DNA of 38,844 nt from an uncultured Clostridia bacterium (GTDB lineage Bacteria; Bacillota; Clostridia; Oscillospirales; Acutalibacteraceae). The position numbers and the translations under genes were made by a program. Shown piece after piece: positions 24,055 through 31,696 of this stretch (within the stretch, counting starts at the first letter, position 1; each line of letters begins with the position of its first letter). Where the stretch lies: the NCBI GenBank assembly GCA_958436475.1, contig CAUBKG010000011.1:1-38844 (forward strand). The letters run 5' to 3'. Below the pieces are notes generated by a model. It did no database searches and had not been told where the DNA came from. It worked only from the letters and a program-made list of their open reading frames with translations.

Positions 24055-24847
24055 CCTCTGGCGAACCGTATTTGGGGACGAGCCCGCCTATACCGACCTG
24101 TTTTTCGACCGGCTTTACCGCCCGGAATGGACGCTGACGCGGGAGGAAGACGGCCGGGTGGCCTCGGCTCTTTATCTGCTCGATGCGCCTCTTCTTACAG
24201 AGGCGGGCGGGGAGCCTTCCCTCTATCTCTGCGCCGCGGCAACGCGTCCGGAGTATCGGGGGCGCGGGTATATGGCGGACCTCATCGGGCAGGCGAAGGA
24301 GCTTGCGCGCTCACGGGGGATTCCTTCCATTTCCCTCATCCCGGCGGAAGCGTCGCTTTTTTCCTATTATGAGCGGTTCGGTTTTCGCTCCTTTTTTTAC
24401 CGGAGCCGGTATACGGCCCGCGCGGAGGAAGGCGGGGAGGGGTACGATTTCCTTCCTGCAGGCCCGGAGGAGCTGTTCCGCCTCGAAACGGAGGTTCTGC
24501 GGCAATACCCCGGCTCTGCGTTAAAAAGCCCTGCGTATTTTGCTTTTTTGCAGCGGGAAACGGCCCTGCTCGGCGGCGGGCTCCTGAAGATCGTGCGCCG
24601 GGGGAACCCTCTCGGGTATCTCGTCTGCCTTAGGGAGGGCGGAGCGCCCTATATCAAGGAGCTGATGTGCCCGGCGGAAGAGCGGGTCCCTGCCGCCGGG
24701 GCCTTTGCGCGTTCGCGCGGACTTCTGCACATCGCGGCGTTTGGGCCGGCTGAGCAGGGGGGAAAGCCGCGGGGTATGCTCTGGCGGGCGGAGGGCTTTG
24801 AAGCGCCGGGAAAAAACTTACCCTATATCGGCTGCATGCTCGATTAG
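24035..24847 (+). CDS. GNAT-family N-acetyltransferase
   Basis: A 270-residue acetyltransferase. The acetyl-CoA-binding motif A is in TRPEYRGRGYMADLI at about 78-92, followed by motif B around SLFSYYERFGFR. The C-terminal half looks like a second, degenerate GNAT-like domain, as in Eis-type proteins. The start is ATG at 24035, inside the end of the DUF2156 gene (20-bp overlap), so translation is coupled; GGGGGAGTGG lies upstream. The substrate is unknown. The pairing suggests that both act on the same small molecule, amino acid or protein, which is inference only. Confidence 0.85.
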   Translation: MREQLTDLWRTVFGDEPAYTDLFFDRLYRPEWTLTREEDGRVASALYLLDAPLLTEAGGEPSLYLCAAATRPEYRGRGYMADLIGQAKELARSRGIPSISLIPAEASLFSYYERFGFRSFFYRSRYTARAEEGGEGYDFLPAGPEELFRLETEVLRQYPGSALKSPAYFAFLQRETALLGGGLLKIVRRGNPLGYLVCLREGGAPYIKELMCPAEERVPAAGAFARSRGLLHIAAFGPAEQGGKPRGMLWRAEGFEAPGKNLPYIGCMLD

Positions 24848-24851
24848 CGAA

Positions 24852-24880
24852 TTGACTTTTGTTTTCCCTCCCCGTACAAT
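24852..24880 (+). promoter_or_regulatory. Promoter of the YhaM-family gene
   Basis: TTGACT (24852-24857) and TACAAT (24875-24880), spaced 17 bp, form one of the best sigma-A promoters in the window. The transcript would have a leader of only about 18 bases. Confidence 0.85.
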
Positions 24881-24904
24881 AGAAGGAAGTAAAGGGGTAT
24901 GTAT

Positions 24905-25876
24905 ATGAATTTTATAACGCTGGATAATAATAAGGTCGAGGGCTTCTTCCTCGTAAAAAGCGCGGAAAGGAGGCAGTCGGCCCGTAAGCAGCCCTATCTC
25001 GATCTGCTCCTGGCCGATATCACCGGCGAAATTCCCGCCAAGTGCTGGGAATACCGCCCCGAATTCGATGCGTTCCGGCCGGGGTGCGTGGTCAAGGTAC
25101 GCGGCCAGCTCGAAACCTGGAACGAGCGCCAGCAGCTCCGCGTGGAGCAGATCCGGCTCGCGGGCTCGGGAGACAGGCTCGATATGAGCAAAATCATCCC
25201 CACCGCCCCGTTCGACACGGAATGGATGCTGGAGGAAATCCTTCGGATCGTGGAAAGCTTTGAGGACGAAGACCTCAAGCGCCTCACGGCTTACCTGATC
25301 AACAAGAACCGGGAAAAGCTGCTGTATTGGCCGGCCGCCGTCAAAATGCACCATGCCTACCGCGGAGGGCTTCTTTATCACACGCTTTCCATTTGCCGGC
25401 TCGCACAGGCGGTCAGCCGCATTTATCCCTTCGTGCGCAGCGATCTGCTTTTCTGCGGCGTGATCCTGCACGATATCGCCAAGATTCAGGAGTTCGTTGT
25501 GAACGAGGCGGGCAGCGCCACGGAATACAGCGTGGAGGGCAACCTCATCGGGCATCTCGTGGCGGGCGCCATGGAGATACACGATGCCTGCAACGTGCTC
25601 GGAATCCCGAATGAAACCGCCGTCCTGGTGGAGCATATGGTGCTTTCGCATCACGGCATCCCCGAGTTCGGCAGCCCCGTGCGCCCGAGTTTCTTGGAGG
25701 CGGAGATTCTTTCCCAGCTCGATGATCTGGATGCTAAGGTCAACATCTTCCTCGGCGCGATGGAAGGGCTGGAGGCAGGGGCGTTTTCCGGCCGCCAGTG
25801 GGGCCTCGATAACCGGAAAATATATAAGCACAGCGAGAGCGAGGCGGATTACAGCGCCGATCTGGAAGCGGAATAG
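24905..25876 (+). CDS. yhaM: 3'-5' exoribonuclease YhaM family (OB fold + HD domain)
   Basis: Cytosolic 3'-5' exoribonuclease of the YhaM/Cbf1 type, 323 residues. An N-terminal OB-fold (about 10-90) is followed by an HD hydrolase domain (about 150-290) with MHHAYRGGLLYHTLSICRLA, ILHDIAKIQEF and MVLSHHG as metal-binding blocks. It would take part in mRNA turnover and can also act on DNA in some species. ATG 24905 is chosen over ATG 24899 because AAAGGGG (24891-24897) is seven bases before the former and only one base before the latter. It has its own strong promoter. Confidence 0.92.
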   Translation: MNFITLDNNKVEGFFLVKSAERRQSARKQPYLDLLLADITGEIPAKCWEYRPEFDAFRPGCVVKVRGQLETWNERQQLRVEQIRLAGSGDRLDMSKIIPTAPFDTEWMLEEILRIVESFEDEDLKRLTAYLINKNREKLLYWPAAVKMHHAYRGGLLYHTLSICRLAQAVSRIYPFVRSDLLFCGVILHDIAKIQEFVVNEAGSATEYSVEGNLIGHLVAGAMEIHDACNVLGIPNETAVLVEHMVLSHHGIPEFGSPVRPSFLEAEILSQLDDLDAKVNIFLGAMEGLEAGAFSGRQWGLDNRKIYKHSESEADYSADLEAE

Positions 25877-25897
25877 CATTTGTTTACATAAACTCAT

Positions 25898-25917
25898 TGT
25901 AAAGAAATTTCTTTACA
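25898..25917. promoter_or_regulatory. Perfect 20-bp palindrome, probable operator
   Basis: TGTAAAGAAATTTCTTTACA is exactly self-complementary. No T-run follows, so it is not a terminator. It lies between yhaM and the SDR gene, 142 bases before the latter. Another TGTAAAG half-site is at 25987. It is probably bound by a dimeric regulator of unknown identity. Confidence 0.55.
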
Positions 25918-26059
25918 GGGCTTTGCATCATGCGCCTTGAGATATTTTCCGAATTATCAGATGTTTTCGGCAATAAACTCGGCTGCTGTAAAGGAAAAAG
26001 TATTTCAGAGTAAGGTTCACATAATCAAATGAAAAAATGAACAAAAAGGGGAAAGTGAT

Positions 26060-27088
26060 ATGCGCGCATTGTTCATCGGAGGCACCGGGACGATCAGCAC
26101 GGCGGCTTCCCGCCGGGCATTGGAGCAGGGGTGGGAGCTGTATCTGCTCAACCGCGGTACGCACCCCGAGCGCATGCCGGAGGGCGCGAAGCTTCTCCGG
26201 GCGGATATCGGGCAGGCGGACGAAGTGGAAAAGGCGATCGAGGGCCTGCATTTCGATGTGGTTGTGGATTTTATTGCGTTCGTTCCCGAACAAGTGAAGC
26301 GGGATATCGGGCTGTTCCGGGGCAAAACGGAGCAGTATATTTTCATCAGCTCCGCTTCCGCTTATCAAAAGCCGCTGCTTCATTATAAAATTACGGAAAG
26401 CACCCCGCTGCATAATCCATACTGGCAGTACTCCAGAGACAAGATTGCCTGCGAGGAGCTTCTGATGCGCGAATACCGCGAAACGGGCTTCCCCGTGACC
26501 ATCGTGCGCCCGAGCCATACCTATGACGAGCGCTCCATTCCCATTGCCATTCACGGCAAGCGGGGCAATTTTCAGACGATCGACCGCATGTTAAAGGGAA
26601 AGCCCGTCCTTCTGCCGGGAGACGGCACCTCCCTCTGGACCATCACCCACACAAAGGATTTCGCAAAAGGCTTTGTGGGGCTGATGGGCAATGCTTCCGC
26701 CGTCGGCGAGGCGGTGCAGATCACGTCGGACGAAGCCTTATCCTGGAACCGGATTTATGACAGCATCGGCCGCGCGCTCGGCGTGCCGGTCAAGCGGTTT
26801 TATGTTTCCTCTCATTTTCTCGCCTCGTGCGATGATTTCTTTGAAGGCGGCATGATCGGGGACAAGGCCAATACGGTGGTGTTTGACAATTCCAAGCTGA
26901 AACGCCTCGTGCCCGGCTTCCGGGCGGAGATCCCCTTTGATCAGGGCTGCCGCGAGGCGCTTTCCTTCATCCTGTCGCACGAGGAGTGCAGGCCGCTCGA
27001 CCCGGCGTTCGACGCCTTCTGCGACGCGGTGATCGAAGAGCTCAGCGGGGCGGCGGAAAGAATCAGAAAACGAGTGGATCTGGGGTAA
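26060..27088 (+). CDS. SDR-family NAD-dependent epimerase/dehydratase
   Basis: Extended short-chain dehydrogenase/reductase of 342 residues. The N-terminal nucleotide-binding loop is FIGGTGTIS (6-13). The catalytic set is S98/S99 in FISSASAY, with Y124 and K128 in QYSRDKIA. Related proteins act on nucleotide sugars or are annotated as reductases; the substrate cannot be named. The ATG at 26060 follows AAAAGGGGAAAG. It is six bases before the TcdA gene and likely cotranscribed. Upstream are the 20-bp palindrome and an AT-rich leader. Confidence 0.88.
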   Translation: MRALFIGGTGTISTAASRRALEQGWELYLLNRGTHPERMPEGAKLLRADIGQADEVEKAIEGLHFDVVVDFIAFVPEQVKRDIGLFRGKTEQYIFISSASAYQKPLLHYKITESTPLHNPYWQYSRDKIACEELLMREYRETGFPVTIVRPSHTYDERSIPIAIHGKRGNFQTIDRMLKGKPVLLPGDGTSLWTITHTKDFAKGFVGLMGNASAVGEAVQITSDEALSWNRIYDSIGRALGVPVKRFYVSSHFLASCDDFFEGGMIGDKANTVVFDNSKLKRLVPGFRAEIPFDQGCREALSFILSHEECRPLDPAFDAFCDAVIEELSGAAERIRKRVDLG

Positions 27089-27094
27089 CGAAAG

Positions 27095-27808
27095 ATGGAA
27101 GAGCAGTATGCCCGCACCCGGCTCCTGCTGGGAGACGAGGCACAGGAGCATTTGAAAGGCTGCACGGTGGCGGTGTTCGGCCTCGGCGGCGTGGGCTCCT
27201 TTGCGGCGGAGGCCCTGGCGAGGGCCGGGATCGGCCGTATGATCCTCGTGGACCGGGACGTGGTAACAATCAGCAACCTGAACCGCCAGCTGGTCGCCCT
27301 CCACAGCACGCTCGGCCGTCCGAAGGCTGAGGTGATGCGGGAACGCATCCTCGATATCAACCCCGCCTGCCGCGCAGAAGCAAAGCAGGTGTTTTACCTG
27401 CCGGAAAACGGAGCGGAGCTCATACGCCCGGAATACGATTATATTGTGGACGCAATCGATAATGTGACCGCAAAGCTCGACCTCGCCTGCCGCGCGCATG
27501 CACTCTCTATACCGATTATTTCCGCCATGGGAGCGGGCAATAAGCTCGATCCCTCCCGCTTTGAAACGGCGGATATTTATGAGACCGCCGGATGCCCGCT
27601 CTGCCGGGTCATGCGCCGGGAGCTCCGGAAGAGGGGCGTCACGTCTTTAAAGGTCGTGTATTCCAGGGAAGAACCCCGCCGCGTGGCGGCGCCGGGCGGG
27701 GAGCGCCCTCCAACGGCAAGCGTTCCCTTCGTGCCGCCCGTGATGGGCATGATTCTGGCGGGGGAAGTCATCAGAGACCTCGCCGCCGGAGCCCGTCCCG
27801 GCAGATAA
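27095..27808 (+). CDS. tcdA: tRNA threonylcarbamoyladenosine dehydratase TcdA (E1-like)
   Basis: E1/ThiF-like enzyme that uses ATP to cyclise t6A37 of tRNA to ct6A. The protein has 237 residues. The nucleotide loop is FGLGGVGSFAAEAL (28-41). D53 (LVDRD) and the SNLNRQ block (60-65) are in place. C167 and C170 in GCPLCRVMRRELRKRG correspond to the conserved Cys region of TcdA/YgdL. The C-terminal strand VVYSREEPRRV also fits. ThiF-like activators for sulfur carriers are the main alternative, but no ThiS/MoaD gene is adjacent. A weak terminator follows. Confidence 0.9.
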   Translation: MEEQYARTRLLLGDEAQEHLKGCTVAVFGLGGVGSFAAEALARAGIGRMILVDRDVVTISNLNRQLVALHSTLGRPKAEVMRERILDINPACRAEAKQVFYLPENGAELIRPEYDYIVDAIDNVTAKLDLACRAHALSIPIISAMGAGNKLDPSRFETADIYETAGCPLCRVMRRELRKRGVTSLKVVYSREEPRRVAAPGGERPPTASVPFVPPVMGMILAGEVIRDLAAGARPGR

Positions 27809-27811
27809 CAA

Positions 27812-27860
27812 GAAACCGAGCATCGCCAGGCGCATCAGCCGCGCCTGGCGGTTTCCTTAT
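27812..27860 (+). terminator. Probable terminator after tcdA
   Basis: A 10-bp stem, CGCCAGGCGC (27824-27833) with GCGCCTGGCG (27841-27850), is extended outside by GAAACC/GGTTTC after a bulge. The tail GTTTCCTTATATA is poor in consecutive T, so efficiency is uncertain. Confidence 0.55.
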
Positions 27861-27896
27861 ATATAGGCGGAAAAATGCTTCAGATGAGGATGGCAT

Positions 27897-29228
27897 ATGA
27901 AAGAAATCAATCGTAAATTTTTAAAATACGTCACGCTGAATGTGCTCAGTATGCTGGGCTATTCCGCCTATATTCTGGCGGATACCTATTTTATCGCCAA
28001 CGGCGTGGGGGAAAACGGGCTGGTTGCGCTCAACCTGTGCCTGCCGGTTTACAGCGTCGTCATCGGCACGGGGGTACTGCTCGGCATGGGCGCGTCCACC
28101 CGCTTTTCCATGGCGCTGGGGGCGAAAGAGGAGGAGAAGCTCACTCCCATTTTTATGCAGGCGGTCATGTTTGGCGCATCGGCCGGGCTTATCCTGCTTG
28201 CCGCGGGGCTGCTTTTTCCGGAGCCGGTTGCCCGCCTATTCGGCGCTTCGGGGGAAACGATGGAACTCTCGGCCGTGTACCTCAGAACGGTTCTGTTCTT
28301 TGCGCCGCTTTTCATTGTGGAAAATATTTTGGTCTGCTTCGTCCGGAACGACGGCAATCCCCGCCTTGCCATGGCCGCCATGCTGGTTTCCAGCATGAGC
28401 AACATCCTGCTCGATTATCTCTTTGTTTTCCCCCTGCAAATGGGAATGTTCGGCGCCGCGCTGGCCACGGGCTTTTCGCCCGGAATCGGCCTCCTTATTC
28501 TTTCGGCGCATTTCCGCAAGGGGAAAAACCGTTTCCACCTGTGCCGCTGCCGCTTTCTCAAGGGAGAGCTGCGGCATATCGCCGCGGCGGGCCTTCCGCC
28601 CTTTATCACGGAGCTGTCGGGCGGCGCGGTCATTTTGGTTTTCAATCTCGTGATTCTGAGGCTGGAGGGCAACACGGGCGTGGGGGCATACGGCATCATT
28701 TCCAATATCGCGCTCGTGTGCATCGGCATGATCAACGGCGTGTCCCAGGGGGTGCAGCCGCTCATCAGCCGGAGCCACGGGGCGGGTGAGCCGGAAAAGG
28801 CCGGAGGCTATTATTTCCGCGCCTGCCTGTTCGTGTTTTTGCTTGGCTCAGCGATTTATGCGGCGGGGTTCTTTTTTTCCGAACCCATTGTTGCCGCCTT
28901 TAACCGCGAGGGGAGCCTTCCGCTCCTTGCGCTTGCCAAAAGAGGCATCCGTCTTTATTTCACCGCCTTCTTCCTTTTGGGGTTCAATGTGATAACGGCG
29001 AACTTTTTTGCCTGTGTTTCCCGTCCGAAGCCGGCGTTTCTCCTCTCTCTGCTGCGCGGCTTCCTTCTGGTGATTCCGCTGGCGCTTTTGCTGCCGATCT
29101 TCTGGAAAATGGACGGCGTTTGGCTGGCGGTGCCCGTATCTGAGCTTCTCACGGCGCTCCTTGGGGCGTGCTTTATACGAATCTATCAAAAAAATTCAAA
29201 AAAAATCAAAAATAGTTTTGACTTTTAG
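27897..29228 (+). CDS. MATE-family multidrug/efflux transporter
   Basis: Twelve-helix membrane antiporter of the MATE family (Na+- or H+-driven export of organic cations or metabolites). The protein has 443 residues, the usual size. The opening helices include LSMLGYSAYILADTYFIANGVG, and the repeated half begins around residue 235 (AAGLPPFITELSGGAVILVFN). The ATG at 27897 follows GAGGATGG. The gene ends in a Lys/Asn-rich tail that is AT-rich compared with its body. The substrate is unknown; no regulator gene is next to it. Confidence 0.93.
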   Translation: MKEINRKFLKYVTLNVLSMLGYSAYILADTYFIANGVGENGLVALNLCLPVYSVVIGTGVLLGMGASTRFSMALGAKEEEKLTPIFMQAVMFGASAGLILLAAGLLFPEPVARLFGASGETMELSAVYLRTVLFFAPLFIVENILVCFVRNDGNPRLAMAAMLVSSMSNILLDYLFVFPLQMGMFGAALATGFSPGIGLLILSAHFRKGKNRFHLCRCRFLKGELRHIAAAGLPPFITELSGGAVILVFNLVILRLEGNTGVGAYGIISNIALVCIGMINGVSQGVQPLISRSHGAGEPEKAGGYYFRACLFVFLLGSAIYAAGFFFSEPIVAAFNREGSLPLLALAKRGIRLYFTAFFLLGFNVITANFFACVSRPKPAFLLSLLRGFLLVIPLALLLPIFWKMDGVWLAVPVSELLTALLGACFIRIYQKNSKKIKNSFDF

Positions 29229-29261
29229 GGAAAAAGTGCTATTCTATAGATAGCGATTCTG

Positions 29262-29288
29262 TTGTTTTGGATATTAATAGGCTATAAT
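29262..29288 (+). promoter_or_regulatory. Promoter of the sortase operon
   Basis: A perfect TATAAT (29283-29288) is preceded by TTGTTT (29262-29267, 15 bp) or TGTTGT (29260-29265, 17 bp). An AT-rich leader of about 40 bases with the ribosome site AGAGGAGGAGAG follows. Confidence 0.65.
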
Positions 29289-29332
29289 GTGGAAAAAAAT
29301 TATCAATTTTTCATAAAAGAGGAGGAGAGAAC

Positions 29333-29938
29333 ATGAAGAAGGTTATTTGCGTGATGATTGCAGGGGCTCTGATATCTTCAATTTTTGCCACGAGCGTATT
29401 CGCAGCGGTGAAGGAAGATTCTGTGGAGCAGAAGGACCGTATCGTTGCCGCTTTTTCCGAGGCCGCCGGGAAGGACGGCTCCGCCCTGCCGCTGCAGAAT
29501 GAGGACCTCCAGAAAATGCGAAATTATCTGGACGCCTACGTGCAGGACAGCGAAATCACACCCGCCCAGGCCGATACGGTGCTCGAGGGCATCCGGAAGG
29601 GGAGCGATTGTCTCGCCTCTTCCGATGCTGTCACGGTCGAAGACCTCGCCGGCGGGGAAAAGCGCGAGCTTCTTCAGATCGCCAATGCGGCGGCGGAGTC
29701 TCTCAACCTGGCGGTAACGCCCAATTCCTCGCGAGACGGCATCGAGGTCTTTGAAAAATCGGACCCGTCCGTCTCGGTTTATCAAACCAGCCTAAAGGCC
29801 GATGCGGCCGGAACGACCATCAAGCAGACGGGAGACCCTTCGGACCCCGGATTCCTTTTATGGGTGCTTTCGGGAATGGTGCTTCTGACCGGCTCCTTAT
29901 TTTTCACGGCGAAAAAAATGAAACTGGACATGGAATGA
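29333..29938 (+). CDS. Secreted protein with sortase-like C-terminal anchor, function unknown
   Basis: A 201-residue exported protein with no recognised domain. The signal peptide is at 1-24 (ISSIFATSVFA, cleavage near A24). The mature part is mostly helical and acidic up to about 125, then less structured. The C-terminus has the build of a cell-wall sorting signal: IKQTG (163-167), a short spacer, a hydrophobic helix (173-193) and KK at 194-195. The pentapeptide departs from LPXTG in its first two positions. It has the operon's own promoter and a very strong ribosome site, and is one base from the sortase gene. It is most likely the dedicated substrate of that sortase; a plain membrane anchor is the alternative. 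Confidence 0.75.
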   Translation: MKKVICVMIAGALISSIFATSVFAAVKEDSVEQKDRIVAAFSEAAGKDGSALPLQNEDLQKMRNYLDAYVQDSEITPAQADTVLEGIRKGSDCLASSDAVTVEDLAGGEKRELLQIANAAAESLNLAVTPNSSRDGIEVFEKSDPSVSVYQTSLKADAAGTTIKQTGDPSDPGFLLWVLSGMVLLTGSLFFTAKKMKLDME

Positions 29939-29939
29939 A

Positions 29940-30620
29940 ATGAAGCAACAGCAGAATAGCGGGAAGTGTAACAGGAAGAATTATATCATTCTTCCTGCTG
30001 CCTTTTGTATCATCATTTACGGAATTTTATATTTCGGCGGAACGGCGGTGCTGGATCCGGTGCTTTCGATGCTCAGCACCGTTACGGGGAGCCCGGTTCC
30101 CCGGGAGACGGCAAAAAGCATTTTCGATGAAACGGAAAAGCCGGCAGCGGAAGGCTCCGTTTCCCTATACGGCTTCCGGTTCCCGAAGGCGGGCGAGCAG
30201 TTCGGCCGGATCACGGTGGACGGCACCCAGATCAGCGCGCCGCTCTATATGGGAGACGGTACGCAGCAGCTGCGCGAAGGCGCCGGGGTGTACGACGGCT
30301 CCCGGATCCCCGGGGACGGCGGCACCGTGCTGATTGCCGGCCATTCCCGCACCTGGTTCTCCACGCTGGACGAAGCGGAAGCAGGCAGCCGGATCCGAAT
30401 TACTACGAATTATGGCGAATATGTGTATGAAATCACGGAGGCAAAGGTGGCAAACGTTGAGGATTCGGAAGCATATCGCCTTTCGGCGGATGCGGAGAGC
30501 GTCATTCTCTATACCTGCTATCCGCTCGATACATATGGGTATAAGCCCAACCGCCTTTTTGTATATGGGAAATACGTATCCGGCCCGAAGATCGACCGGA
30601 GCGGGGAGGCGGGGGAATGA
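29940..30620 (+). CDS. Sortase, class D-like
   Basis: Membrane-anchored cysteine transpeptidase of 226 residues that links proteins to peptidoglycan or to pilin subunits. The N-terminal anchor is at about 14-36 (YIILPAAFCIIIYGILYFGG). The catalytic residues are H135 in IAGHSRTWF, C193 in ILYTCYPLD and R205 in KPNRLFVYG. The TxTC-like block reads YTC. Length and motif context fit class D better than A or B; classes E and F cannot be ruled out. It lies between a likely substrate gene (gap 1 bp) and a membrane protein gene (ATGA overlap), forming a dedicated unit. Confidence 0.92.
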   Translation: MKQQQNSGKCNRKNYIILPAAFCIIIYGILYFGGTAVLDPVLSMLSTVTGSPVPRETAKSIFDETEKPAAEGSVSLYGFRFPKAGEQFGRITVDGTQISAPLYMGDGTQQLREGAGVYDGSRIPGDGGTVLIAGHSRTWFSTLDEAEAGSRIRITTNYGEYVYEITEAKVANVEDSEAYRLSADAESVILYTCYPLDTYGYKPNRLFVYGKYVSGPKIDRSGEAGE

Positions 30621-31543
30621 AAAAGAAAACGCTTCACAAAGCGGTGCTGAATCTCTTCCTTTCGTTTCTGCTCGCGTTGCTCCTGGTGCTGGATACAGCC
30701 CTTGCCATCGCCTTTTCCGGGCCCATCAACCCGGATTTTTTAAAGACTCTGGTGGATGAAACAGGCCTTGCCGAAACAGCGCAGGAATACATCGCCCGGC
30801 AGTTTGCAGACCAGTGCATCAGCAGCGGCTTTGAAGAGAACTTTGTAAAAACGCTTGCCGATGCAGAAACGATACGCAGCGACATGCACGGCGAGATCGA
30901 CTGGATGTTCGGCGGGGAAGGGCGCTTTAACCGGACTGCCTTCAAAAAGGAACTGAGCAGCCGGTTGCTCCGTCAGGTGGAAGCGATGGGAGAAGAGGCG
31001 ACCCCCGAGACGAAAGAAAACATCTATGAAATGTGCGATACGCTCGGCACGATTTATAAGGCTTCCATTACCTTTCCCTTTGAGCAGACGCTCCGCGCGC
31101 CCTATCGGCTTCTGTATGCGAACCGGTGGCTGATCCTCGCGTGCTTCGGGCTGTTCACTCTCTTCCTCGTCTGGTTTCTATACTGGCTCAACCACCGGCA
31201 GGGAAGGGCGAGAGAGCAGATTCAGTACGCGGTGATTACCGCGGCGCTCGTCCCGCTGATTCCGGGGATATCCCTTTCGTGCAGCGGGCTTTTGTCCAAC
31301 CTTCTGCTTCCGAACCCCGTCACGAGGGAGATTTTTGCGGGAACGGGGCGGATGCTGGAACAGGGGATGCTTCTTGCGGGAGCCGTGTTCGCAGGGTCAG
31401 GCGTCCTTCTCGCGCTCACCGCTCCCCGCCGAAGGGGCGAACCGCTTCCGGCACAGGGGCAAGACAGCGGCTCGGATGTATTCGAAGATTTGAAGGCGAT
31501 CCGTTCGGAATGCTCCGCGCCGCCGGAGAAAACGGAAAACTAG
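30617..31543 (+). CDS. Multi-pass membrane protein of the sortase operon, function unknown
   Basis: A 308-residue protein. A first membrane helix is at about 11-33, then an extracellular, largely helical region (about 35-168), then three more helices at about 172-192, 204-223 and 248-272, then a cytosolic tail. No known domain was recognised. It starts four bases inside the sortase gene (ATGA) with GGGG upstream, so the two are translationally coupled. A role as assembly partner or chaperone for the sortase substrate is inferred from position only. A strong terminator ends the operon right after it. Confidence 0.75.
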   Translation: MKKKTLHKAVLNLFLSFLLALLLVLDTALAIAFSGPINPDFLKTLVDETGLAETAQEYIARQFADQCISSGFEENFVKTLADAETIRSDMHGEIDWMFGGEGRFNRTAFKKELSSRLLRQVEAMGEEATPETKENIYEMCDTLGTIYKASITFPFEQTLRAPYRLLYANRWLILACFGLFTLFLVWFLYWLNHRQGRAREQIQYAVITAALVPLIPGISLSCSGLLSNLLLPNPVTREIFAGTGRMLEQGMLLAGAVFAGSGVLLALTAPRRRGEPLPAQGQDSGSDVFEDLKAIRSECSAPPEKTEN

Positions 31544-31546
31544 AGG

Positions 31547-31574
31547 AAAAGCCGCAGGAGCCTGCGGCTTTTTT
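31547..31574 (+). terminator. Rho-independent terminator of the sortase operon
   Basis: GCCGCAGG (31551-31558), loop AG, CCTGCGGC (31561-31568) and TTTTTT form a compact stem, lengthened by A/T pairs on both sides. Confidence 0.93.
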
Positions 31575-31585
31575 GGTTTCAGCAC

Positions 31586-31613
31586 TTGACGCGTATATAA
31601 ATTGCGTTACAAT
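31586..31613 (+). promoter_or_regulatory. Promoter of the CPBP protease-tadA unit
   Basis: TTGACG (31586-31591) and TACAAT (31608-31613), spaced 16 bp, stand directly after the preceding terminator. This is a strong sigma-A promoter. Confidence 0.85.
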
Positions 31614-31696
31614 AGAAAAAAGCGAAAGAAAGCCGGGAGAGCGGGGCCTCGGGGCCGCCGCATGTTTTCCGGGTTTTATAGGTATGGGAGGAATTT

